This document shows positions 13,574 through 19,628 of a stretch of DNA of 19,628 bases, piece by piece; within the stretch, counting starts at the first letter, position 1, and every line of letters begins with the position of its first letter. The notes below the pieces were generated by a model that worked only from the letters and a program-made list of their open reading frames with translations, was not told the origin of the DNA and did not search any database. The position numbers were made by a program, and so were the translations under genes. Source of the DNA: JACJYE01 sp964432875 (GTDB lineage Bacteria > Bacteroidota > Bacteroidia > Chitinophagales > Saprospiraceae); the NCBI GenBank assembly GCA_964432875.1, contig CAYSPJ010000095.1:1-19628 (forward strand), given 5' to 3'.

Positions 13574-16315
13574 TCATTGGATAATCAATTGTAAAGTGTA
13601 CAGCTTCCTCGAATACACCTTCACCATATACGTCCCCGGCGGAAGCTGCTGGTGCAGTAGCGCCACCTTCATCTCCCGGGCATTGTTCTCCGACCGATAA
13701 ATCAGGCGGCCTTCCAGGGTTAGCACTTCGATTTTTTCGATGGGGTAAGGCGACTCGACGATGGTGTGCTCCCCATTGCTGGGGTTGGGGTAGAGCCTGA
13801 CGCCTTCGTTATCGGCCAGGTTGGCGGTGCCGACGCTGCCCTCGCTGATGGCGAAATAGCGGCGGTTGGAAATCTCGTCGTAAGAATCATTGGTAAACAA
13901 CACGATGTAATAATTTCCGGGGGTTTGCGGCACCAGCGTATCGCTCAGCGTCAGGCTGCCGGCGGGCCTTCCTTCGATATAAGTGTAGGTGTCCAGTGCA
14001 TCCACATTGGGGTCTTTCCAGGACTGGTAAATGCCTAGCCAGTCTTTGGGCACGCCCGGGCCGTCGGTCCAGGTTGCGATGATGTACTCGCCCAGGTTGT
14101 AGATGCTTTTGTCGATAACCAGGTTGGCGATGGTGTCGCCTACGGCGAAGAAGATGCGCCCGGCTGGCTCAAAATAGCCGTCGTTCAAGAAGTAGCTGGC
14201 GTAGTAGTACCCCTTGTCCAGACCGCTGAAGCTCAACTGGCCAGCAGGCCCGGCAGTATATTGCCACTGGGCGGATGCTGTACCCCCGGGCTCTATCCCG
14301 ATTTTGTAAATCCCAATCCAGTCTTGTTCCAATGCCGGAGCGAAGCTGTAGGAGATGGCTACCGTCTCGCCAAGTTCGTACTTGGTTTTATTGCTGGCAA
14401 TGACCGGGATGGGGCCATAGTAAAAGGGCACCCGGCTGGCGATTTCAGTATAGCCGTCATTTTCAAAAAATGCCGCGAAGTATTCGCCTTTTTGGGAGAG
14501 GTTGAAGCTCAGCACCCCCGAAGCGCCGCTGACGTAGCTCCAGGCCGTGGACGCGATTTCCCCCGGCACCTCTCCTTTTTTGTAAACCCCGATCCAATCC
14601 AGCGGATTACCCGGCCCGTTTTCGTAGGTGACCTGAATAGCCGCTCCCGCCGGATAGGCGTGTTGGCCGAGTGCGATCTTGGGGTCGCGCAGCGTACTGT
14701 TGATGACTACAAAGGAATCCGCTGCCGACCAGGGCGACCACTCCAGATTGCGGTCGCGGTGGCGCACGCGCAGGTAGTGCTTGCCATTGGGCAAGGCGCC
14801 GGCAGGGATGAGGTATTCCAAAATATTGACGCCCCGGTTGAGATCAGCGGTGCTATCCGGAGAGCCGGCTGGGCCGAAAAAGTTTTCGTAATCCCTCAGC
14901 TTGTCGAGCCCGATCGTTGAGAAATCAGGCGTGAGCGAAAACTGGAACTGGGTGGAGTTCAGCAATTCGCCAACAGGCGACTGGAAGTCAGAAGACAGAA
15001 GGGCGAAAGGCAATTCGAGCGTGTCGGGGATAACCGTTTCCAAAGACGGCTGGGCGGGGCCTGGCTGCCCCTTGACCCGATGAAATTCATCGATGAGGCG
15101 ATTGTCATGCCAGCCGTAGATACTGCCGATAGAGTAGGTCTGCACATCCACCCGCTGCTGGGCCAGGTCGAAGTCCACGAGCTGATAGGCCCAATTGGAG
15201 AGGGTCTTTTGTACGTCGTCAAAATCCAATTCGTTGCTCATGCCCCAGTATTGGTCCCAGGCGGTGCCGCCGGAGATGAGGTGGTAATTGGGCGTATCTT
15301 TCAGCTGCCCGCGGGCGTAGAGGTGATGGTGGGCACCTACGTGCATAAAAAATTTGGGGCTGGAGGACAGGAAAGGCATCACCGTATTGCGGATCCAGGG
15401 AGAAATATCCCCCACGTACTGCTCGGCCTGATAAGGGCGGTGGCCGAAAGACATGATCCAGTCCACCGTCGGGTCGTTATTGGCGTGGTTGACCACTTGC
15501 TGCAGCCAGTTGAGCTGGGCCGCCCCCACCGCGCCCGTGACGTGCTCAGTGCTGAGGTTGAGGATGAGCACCTTGCCGACTTGAAAGGCGTAGTAGGTTT
15601 CGGTGCCCGAATAAATCCCGGCATAATGCAAGCTGTCGTAGAAAAAATGGTCGTAATAAGCCCCAAGCTGCAAGGTGCCATAAGTCTCGTGGTTGCCGAT
15701 GATGGTGCTGATGGGCAAGAGGGGCGAGAGGTAGCGGCATTTGGCGAAGTGCACATGCTCGTAGTGGTCAAGGGTACCCACATCCACCTGATCGCCCACC
15801 ATTAAAATCATACTGACTTGTTCGTTGAAGTCGGGCCCGTAGCGTTCCGTGCATTTGCGTTTGGCATAAACTACCAGCGAATCGAAGCGCGGCTGCGATT
15901 TGATCTGGTTGTCACCCAGGATCAGGAAGCGGATGTGCCCATCGGCAGCGGCAGCCTGCCCTGGCTCAGGCAAGGTGCGGAAGGAATAAACCTGAGAGGC
16001 TAGCGCCCCGGTGCTCACGCGGTAGTAATACTTGGTGTTGGGCTGCAAGCCTGTCAATTGCACGCTATGATAGTAGTAGTTGTTGGGATAACCGACGTCA
16101 GACATGATTTGGACGCCACCCTGCGCGGTTTGCTCCAACGCTCCGGGGGCAAAGCCATATTCCACTATAGTTTCGGTGCCGGAGCTGGTCTTCCAACTGA
16201 TCCAGATGGAAGTGGGCGTTACGGCTTGCAGATAAGGTTCAATCTGTGCGTAAGCTGCCTGGCTGCTCAGCATCAGCAAAGCGCCAACTAATTTTACTAG
16301 TGAGTGTACTTTCAT
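13574..16315 (-). CDS. T9SS-secreted calcineurin-like phosphoesterase (purple-acid-phosphatase-like) with three DWIGIY domains
   Basis: 913 aa. Signal peptide 1-24. An fn3-like domain 25-115 resembles the purple acid phosphatase N-terminal domain (TPTSIWISWKT, LQPNTKYYYRV). The metallophosphatase domain about 127-410 has Asp135 (LILGDNQ), Asp175 (LMVGDQVD), Asn208-His209 (GNHE), His292 (SFGHRPY) and His329/His331 (GAHHHLYARG), so all metal ligands of a dinuclear centre are there. True purple acid phosphatases have GDxxY; here the Tyr position is Asp178, so it should lack the ferric-tyrosinate centre. A second beta domain spans about 430-540. Three DWIG(V/I)Y-type repeats follow at 573, 665 and 758, lacking the Cys pair of the neighbour. 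A T9SS sorting domain is at 836-913 (LYPNPSNG). Substrate is presumably an extracellular phosphomonoester or diester. Confidence 0.92.
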   Translation of the reverse strand: MKVHSLVKLVGALLMLSSQAAYAQIEPYLQAVTPTSIWISWKTSSGTETIVEYGFAPGALEQTAQGGVQIMSDVGYPNNYYYHSVQLTGLQPNTKYYYRVSTGALASQVYSFRTLPEPGQAAAADGHIRFLILGDNQIKSQPRFDSLVVYAKRKCTERYGPDFNEQVSMILMVGDQVDVGTLDHYEHVHFAKCRYLSPLLPISTIIGNHETYGTLQLGAYYDHFFYDSLHYAGIYSGTETYYAFQVGKVLILNLSTEHVTGAVGAAQLNWLQQVVNHANNDPTVDWIMSFGHRPYQAEQYVGDISPWIRNTVMPFLSSSPKFFMHVGAHHHLYARGQLKDTPNYHLISGGTAWDQYWGMSNELDFDDVQKTLSNWAYQLVDFDLAQQRVDVQTYSIGSIYGWHDNRLIDEFHRVKGQPGPAQPSLETVIPDTLELPFALLSSDFQSPVGELLNSTQFQFSLTPDFSTIGLDKLRDYENFFGPAGSPDSTADLNRGVNILEYLIPAGALPNGKHYLRVRHRDRNLEWSPWSAADSFVVINSTLRDPKIALGQHAYPAGAAIQVTYENGPGNPLDWIGVYKKGEVPGEIASTAWSYVSGASGVLSFNLSQKGEYFAAFFENDGYTEIASRVPFYYGPIPVIASNKTKYELGETVAISYSFAPALEQDWIGIYKIGIEPGGTASAQWQYTAGPAGQLSFSGLDKGYYYASYFLNDGYFEPAGRIFFAVGDTIANLVIDKSIYNLGEYIIATWTDGPGVPKDWLGIYQSWKDPNVDALDTYTYIEGRPAGSLTLSDTLVPQTPGNYYIVLFTNDSYDEISNRRYFAISEGSVGTANLADNEGVRLYPNPSNGEHTIVESPYPIEKIEVLTLEGRLIYRSENNAREMKVALLHQQLPPGTYMVKVYSRKLYTLQLIIQ

Positions 16316-16421
16316 CAGCCTCTCGTTTGCATTACCCTAACTAATGCTAGCTCTGTCGCTCATCCCTACCCCAAAAAGGGAAGGCTACCCGCTGGCGACA
16401 TAATCAGCGTCGTAATGATAG

Positions 16422-16454
16422 CAAAGATATCCTGTGCTTGCCAGGATTTAGCAA
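16422..16454 (-). promoter_or_regulatory. Promoter of the phosphoesterase gene
   Basis: Minus-strand TATCTTTG (16429-16422) matches the -7 consensus exactly, with a TTG 22 bases upstream (16454-16452). The predicted leader is about 100 bases. The leader region 16360-16400 contains C-rich and G-rich runs able to pair weakly. The whole divergent gap 16316-16622 otherwise holds only the opposing candidate at 16587. Confidence 0.55.
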
Positions 16455-16586
16455 TCTCAGGTTTAAGTTTGTGTAAAATTTGTTCGCGCCCAGCTGGCGG
16501 GGCTGCGGTGGGCTTCCTCGAGCTGCTCTTGCTCACAAGCCACAATTTTTCCATGCACCACCCTCTCCCACTATCCAACAAAACCT

Positions 16587-16594
16587 TACTTTTG
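16587..16594 (+). promoter_or_regulatory. -7 element of the phosphodiesterase gene
   Basis: TACTTTTG matches TAnnTTTG exactly and is 28 bases upstream of the ATG at 16623. No clear -33 TTTG is present at 19-21 bases upstream. Confidence 0.45.
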
Positions 16595-16622
16595 GGCCAG
16601 AACCAACTAAAAAACCTTTGCC

Positions 16623-17891
16623 ATGAAGTATTTCTCCCTCCTCCTGGCCATCCTGGCGCTATGCCTGAGCTGCCAGCCAGCAACCAAAACCCCTGCCCCC
16701 AAAAAGGCCGTCTTCATCCTCCTCGACGGCATCCCGCCCGATGTACTGGAAAGAGTGGCGACCCCTGCACTGGATGAAATTGCCGGGCAGGCGGGCTATA
16801 CCCGCGCTTACGTAGGCGGGGAAAAAGGCACCTACAACGAGACCCCCACCATCTCCGCGCCTGGCTACATGAGCATGATCACCTCCTCCTGGGCCAACAA
16901 GCACAACATGTGGAACAACTACAACCAATCGCCAAACTATAACTATTGGAACATCTTCCGCATCGTAGAGCAAGCGGATTCCAACTACCAGACCGCCATC
17001 TTCTCCACCTGGCTCGACAACCGCACCGTGCTGATCGGGGAGGGCCAACCCGCCGCCGGCGATTTCCGCCTCGATTTCGCTTTTGACGGGCTGGAACTGG
17101 ATACCGTGCAATACCCCCACGACAAAGCCCGCGATTACATCTTGGCCATCGACGAGCGGGTGACCGATGAAGCCGCCAGCTACATCGCCCAAAACGGCCC
17201 CGACCTCTCCTGGGTCTATCTGGAATACCCCGACGACATCGGGCACCTCTTCGGCGACGGCCCGGAAATGGATGATGCCGTGCAAAAAGCCGACCGCCAG
17301 GTACGGCGCATCTGGGAGGCGGTCCAAAAACGCCAGGCCATGGGCGAAGACTGGCTGGTGGTAGTGACTACCGATCACGGCCGCGACCCCGATACCGGCA
17401 AAAACCACGGCGGCCAATCGGAACGCGAGCGCAGCACCTGGATCGTCACCAATGCCGCTTCCACCAATAGCCGCTTCAGCGCTGGCGAACCAGCCATCAC
17501 CGACATCACGCCTTCCATCCTGGCGCACCTGGGCATCACTGCCCCCACGCCCATCCGCACCGAGCAGGATGGCACCTCCTTCATCGGCCCTCTATCGCTC
17601 GACGGCTTCCGCGCCGAGCTGGCTGGCGAGCGCCTCCTGCTGTCCTGGAACCCCCTCCAGGCGGAAGGCCAGGCTCGCCTGCACCTCGCCTGCACCAACC
17701 ACTTCCAGCAGGGCGGCAGTGACGATTACGAACTACTGGCAGAGGTGCCAGTAGCCCAGGGCAATTACCAACACGCCTTGACCCCCGCCCAAGCAGCCCG
17801 CTTCGCGGAGAGCGGCATCCTCAAGCTGTGGATCGAAGCACCCTTGAATGGCGGGAATTGGTGGGTGGTAGCGGAGGAAAAATCGGAATGA
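16623..17891 (+). CDS. Type I phosphodiesterase/nucleotide pyrophosphatase-family lipoprotein
   Basis: 422 aa of the alkaline phosphatase superfamily. Lipoprotein signal MKYFSLLLAILALCLSC (Cys17). Metal and catalytic residues appear in the usual order: Asp35 in FILLDGIPPD, a nucleophile in TPTISAPGYMSM (Ser78, or Thr76), Asp204 and His208 in EYPDDIGHLFG, Asp251-His252 in TTDHGRD, and His262 in KNHGGQSERE. This is a complete two-zinc site, so the enzyme should hydrolyse phosphodiesters or monoesters at the cell envelope. Residues about 325-422 form a separate beta-rich tail (LLLSWNPLQAEGQARL), probably fn3-like. It is transcribed divergently from the secreted phosphoesterase, and the shared theme supports a joint phosphoester role. 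Its stop is followed after 19 bases by the full heptad element. Confidence 0.93.
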   Translation: MKYFSLLLAILALCLSCQPATKTPAPKKAVFILLDGIPPDVLERVATPALDEIAGQAGYTRAYVGGEKGTYNETPTISAPGYMSMITSSWANKHNMWNNYNQSPNYNYWNIFRIVEQADSNYQTAIFSTWLDNRTVLIGEGQPAAGDFRLDFAFDGLELDTVQYPHDKARDYILAIDERVTDEAASYIAQNGPDLSWVYLEYPDDIGHLFGDGPEMDDAVQKADRQVRRIWEAVQKRQAMGEDWLVVVTTDHGRDPDTGKNHGGQSERERSTWIVTNAASTNSRFSAGEPAITDITPSILAHLGITAPTPIRTEQDGTSFIGPLSLDGFRAELAGERLLLSWNPLQAEGQARLHLACTNHFQQGGSDDYELLAEVPVAQGNYQHALTPAQAARFAESGILKLWIEAPLNGGNWWVVAEEKSE

Positions 17892-17902
17892 GGAAGATGG
17901 AA

Positions 17903-18110
17903 GATGTTTTGTAACTATTTAGCTAGCTTCGAGTCGCGAGCTTCGAGTCGCGAGTTCAGCCTTGGCGAAAGAAGGTTGCCGAGTTTCAACCATAGGAAAA
18001 ATCGTTCTCCAATATACTTCAAAACTTAATCTTGGAGATATAGCAGAGAACTCGCAGCTCGTGGCTCGTAACTCGCAGCTTTTCGCCATGCTAAATAGTT
18101 ACGATGTTTT
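17903..18110. mobile_element. MITE-like element with heptad arms, 13-bp TIRs and 8-bp flanking repeats
   Basis: The perfect terminal inverted repeats are GTAACTATTTAGC (17911-17923) and GCTAAATAGTTAC (18090-18102), flanked outside by the direct repeat GATGTTTT (17903-17910 and 18103-18110), which looks like a target duplication. The left arm (about 17927-17958) is four heptads NNNCGAG (TTCGAG, TCGCGAG, CTTCGAG, TCGCGAG) then TTC. The right arm (about 18049-18080) is its inverted counterpart, matching at 25 of 32 positions with all mismatches in the NNN bases. The 192-base interior encodes no transposase. The related copies at 53-99 and 8306-8408 show that this is a family. A structured-RNA role is an alternative to a non-autonomous transposon. 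Confidence 0.75.
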
Positions 18111-18375
18111 CACTCAAATATTACTGCACGGACTGAAGGCTGATCCGATAGTGCTAAAGCGCATCGGACAGTGTTTTGCTCAGATGGAAACCGTCCGCCT
18201 TTGACCCGGCCAAGTCAAAATAGATAAATCCGCGAAACCCTGCTCGACCTGCGTTCATCCGCGTCCCTATCTTCCTTGCCCACTTGCCGGCCAGACCAGC
18301 TCATTTCGCTAAACACATACGCGAGGTATCCTACTCCTGCACCCGCGGCGGCTCGATAAAAAAATAACATTTCAT
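18111..18375. other. Non-coding stretch between the MITE-like element and the A-B cassette
   Basis: No convincing gene is visible. It holds a small inverted repeat TCCGAT...ATCGGA (18143-18168) without a T-run, and a TCCGCG-type repetitive motif (two near copies of ATCCGCG within 18226-18266) of the kind often dispersed in Bacteroidota intergenic DNA. Confidence 0.4.
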
Positions 18376-18406
18376 TTTGAAATATCACAAATAGCACTTA
18401 TCTTTG
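18376..18406 (+). promoter_or_regulatory. Consensus Bacteroidota promoter of the A-B cassette
   Basis: TTTG (18376-18379), 19 bases, then TATCTTTG (18399-18406): both boxes and the spacing match the consensus. Transcription should begin near 18413, leaving a leader of about 35 bases before the ATG at 18448. Confidence 0.75.
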
Positions 18407-18447
18407 GCCTGATTTTGGTCTCCCCCCGCTTTTGCTATTAGTGCCCC

Positions 18448-18642
18448 ATGAATGGCGAAAAAGGCAGGTATAAATCAGGGCTACCTACGGAAAGATTGAT
18501 ATATTTGGTGGAGTATGAAGGCCCGCTAAACAAATGCCTGAAGCTGGAAAAGACCAAAATATACAACTATGCCTTGCTGCCTGAAAACACGAGGAGGGAG
18601 AGGCCTTTGATGCGACCTCCCGGTAATAAGAGAGATAACTAG
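18448..18642 (+). CDS. Small conserved protein A of a duplicated two-gene cassette
   Basis: 64 aa, basic, with a conserved C-terminal half (CLKLEKTKIYNYALLPENTR..., residues 30-49, then PLMRPPGNK). The case for a real protein is the diverged second copy at 19297-19434. Over the last 35 residues 28 are identical while many codons differ at synonymous third positions, which is a sign of selection on the protein. An in-frame stop directly upstream fixes ATG 18448 as the start. The gene has a consensus promoter and ends four bases before gene B, so the two are probably translated together. I recognise no family. It is too short for an enzyme; possibilities are a toxin tip fragment, a small toxin or antitoxin, or a partner subunit of B. 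Confidence 0.65.
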   Translation: MNGEKGRYKSGLPTERLIYLVEYEGPLNKCLKLEKTKIYNYALLPENTRRERPLMRPPGNKRDN

Positions 18643-18646
18643 TTAT

Positions 18647-19051
18647 ATGAGACAAGAGACCACATTTGAGACTGGCGCCATCTTCTGGCATGAATTGGAA
18701 AACAAAGCTTACGCTATCCGGAAAGTAGGCGAGCTGCTGGACAAAAACATCCGCCTGACGGATTATGGCACGGGTATCGTTCGCTTCGTCTTTGTGCCCA
18801 TCGCCGTACTGCCATCCAACAAAATCCACGAGGAGAAAATCTCTTACTCCAAAGCGAAACGAGAAATCACGCTATACCTCAAACTCGACTACGCCGCCGC
18901 CGCCGCCGCGGACGAAACGGCCTTCCAACAGCTCGTCGCCCAGCTCTTCCTGCGCGGCATCGACGAAGCGCCGCAAAGCCGCATCCGCGATTTTGACTGG
19001 GCGCGCTTCCGGCGGGATGTGGAGGGGGTGTTGGGGGGCGGGCAGCTTTGA
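18647..19051 (+). CDS. Protein B of the duplicated cassette, possibly Imm44-like immunity protein
   Basis: 134 aa, no signal peptide or membrane segment. The pattern is an N-terminal FWHELENKAYAIRKVGELL helix, YGTGIVRFVFVPIAVLP strand, then KISYSKAKREITLYLKLDY, LVAQLFLRGIDEAPQSRI, and a closing RDFDWARFRRDV. This order (Lys-rich strand, 'LxxSLLRSI'-like helix, 'dFD..rf..D' end) recalls the Imm44 immunity proteins of polymorphic toxin systems. I rate that from memory as suggestive only. A run of GCC codons gives six Ala at about residues 83-88 and could slip. The second copy (19434 onward) aligns without gaps over 51 residues with 20 identities, including IAVLPSN and IH.E. It follows gene A by four bases. 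Confidence 0.75.
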   Translation: MRQETTFETGAIFWHELENKAYAIRKVGELLDKNIRLTDYGTGIVRFVFVPIAVLPSNKIHEEKISYSKAKREITLYLKLDYAAAAAADETAFQQLVAQLFLRGIDEAPQSRIRDFDWARFRRDVEGVLGGGQL

Positions 19052-19164
19052 ATTGTCTGAGGGCTAAGGCTAACCCTCATGCCTCAGCGATTGTAGAGGC
19101 TGTATCACAAGAAGAAACGCGGCTTTTGTTGCAAAATAATCTTTTGAAAACAACATAATCGGCT

Positions 19165-19205
19165 AAGAAATCTCCCCCGCTGGCGGGGGATTAAGGGGGT
19201 GGAAT
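19165..19205. repeat. GC-rich hairpin repeat in the inter-cassette gap
   Basis: TCCCCCGC (19173-19180) and GCGGGGGA (19183-19190) form an almost perfect palindrome, followed by TTAAGGGGGTGGA. This resembles the dispersed CCCCCGCTGGCGGGGG-type intergenic repeats I associate with Bacteroidota genomes. No T-run follows directly. The surrounding gap 19052-19293 also has a nested CTGAGG/CCTCAG inverted repeat (19058-19087), possibly the 3' end structure of gene B. Confidence 0.5.
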
Positions 19206-19296
19206 AAAATTTCATTCCGCATCAAGTTTTTCAAATAGTCTTTTGATACACACTCTAATCCACCGCATGGGGCTCCCTCATCCGGGGCTAAGATAG

Positions 19297-19434
19297 GAGA
19301 TTGAGTACCAAGGGCCATTGCCAGAGTGCTTGAAGTTGGAGAAAATCAAGATATACAATTATGCCCTGCTGCCAGAAAACCTGCGGAGAGCAGTCCCGCT
19401 AATCCGGCCGCCGGGCAACAAAATCGACCGCTGA
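19297..19434 (+). pseudogene. Second copy of gene A, 5' degenerate
   Basis: The frame reads EIEYQGPLPECLKLEKIKIY...RPPGNKIDR and stops at 19432-19434, matching the C-terminal two thirds of gene A. Relative to the first copy, about 15 bases are missing near the 5' end, and an in-frame TAG (19294-19296) precedes the homologous part. No ATG is available. It may be a decayed copy, or a short product started from an alternative codon such as TTG 19318. Confidence 0.65.
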
Positions 19435-19628
19435 TGACGAATATAAATTGGCCCCCGATTTGGTTTAGCACCATAGCCTGGAAGGATATCGGCGATAAAG
19501 CCTTCCTGGTCAAGCCACTCGAGCAGCAGCTCAACGACGCGCTCGTGTTGAAGGACTACGGGGCAGGCCTCCATGCCCTATCTTTTATCGTCATCGCCGT
19601 ACTGCCCAGCAATAGGATCCACCAGGAA
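19434..19628 (+). CDS. Second copy of gene B, cut by the window end
   Basis: ATG 19434 overlaps the stop of the second gene A copy (TGATG), which implies translational coupling as in the first cassette. The 65 codons present are open to the last base. They align without gaps to residues 13-63 of gene B (AWKDIGDKAFLVK..., KDYGAG, IAVLPSNRIHQE). The first 12 residues differ entirely. The C-terminal half lies beyond the window. The 19052-19293 gap between cassettes carries no gene. Confidence 0.75.
   Translation, partial: MTNINWPPIWFSTIAWKDIGDKAFLVKPLEQQLNDALVLKDYGAGLHALSFIVIAVLPSNRIHQE

Noticed and set aside
13575..13577. ATGA overlap as evidence for translational coupling of phosphoesterase and repeat protein
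   Set aside because: Starting there would place 20 residues before a typical signal peptide and run through an intrinsic terminator hairpin; ATG 13517 is more plausible and the overlap is probably chance.
17927..18080. CRISPR array, suggested by regularly spaced short repeats in the heptad arms
   Set aside because: Repeat period is 7 bases with a 4-base constant part, and the arms are inverted to each other; there are no 25-40 base repeats or spacers and no cas genes.
17962..18204. An 80-codon ORF running through the MITE-like element
   Set aside because: It is composed of the element's interior and right arm, has no promoter or homologous copy, and its frame is explained by the repeat.
18891..18909. 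GCC run in gene B as a phase-variation tract
   Set aside because: A trinucleotide repeat changes Ala number without shifting frame, and it is short; noted only as a slippage-prone spot.

Overview
The window looks like a chromosome segment of a marine-type Bacteroidota, most likely Saprospirales (Lewinella/Phaeodactylibacter-like). The evidence is a SusC/SusD pair, C-terminal type IX secretion (T9SS) sorting domains, SPII lipoproteins with acidic or polar residues after the Cys, and promoters of the TTTG-N19/20-TAnnTTTG type. The genus is a guess; no rRNA or tRNA is present.

Layout. (1) 106-3038, minus strand: a tyrosine/homogentisate catabolism operon, marR-hmgA-hpd in transcription order, with a promoter at the marR start. 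(2) 3358-6763: accessory genes of mixed kind. These are a lipoprotein of unknown family, a Uma2-family (PD-(D/E)XK) protein, a doubtful 63-codon ORF, and an NlpC/P60-type lipoprotein followed by a clear intrinsic terminator. (3) 6817-17891: what I read as a phosphoester utilisation locus. On the minus strand are a T9SS-secreted calcineurin-like phosphoesterase with three 'DWIGIY' beta domains, a T9SS-secreted protein built only of five DWIGIY/Cys-Cys repeats, SusC and SusD. Divergently on the plus strand is a lipoprotein of the nucleotide pyrophosphatase/phosphodiesterase (alkaline phosphatase) superfamily. The model is inference: secreted enzymes cleave phosphoesters at the surface, SusCD imports a product, and the repeat protein may bind substrate or the cell surface. 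(4) 18376-19628: a tandemly duplicated two-gene cassette, a small protein A followed by an approximately 134-aa protein B. It has a near-perfect promoter and runs off the window end. B recalls Imm44-type immunity proteins, so this may be a polyimmunity or orphan toxin-tail/immunity array.

Non-coding structure is rich. A MITE-like or structured-RNA element occurs as one full copy (17911-18102, 13-bp perfect terminal inverted repeats, 8-bp flanking direct repeat), one shorter copy filling the susC-susD gap, and one half copy behind hpd. Its arms are arrays of four heptads with consensus NNNCGAG. A second family, a long GGCCCCAAAA hairpin with a conserved tail, lies at 11685-11764, and its tail recurs exactly at 1-49. 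All these copies lie behind gene 3' ends.
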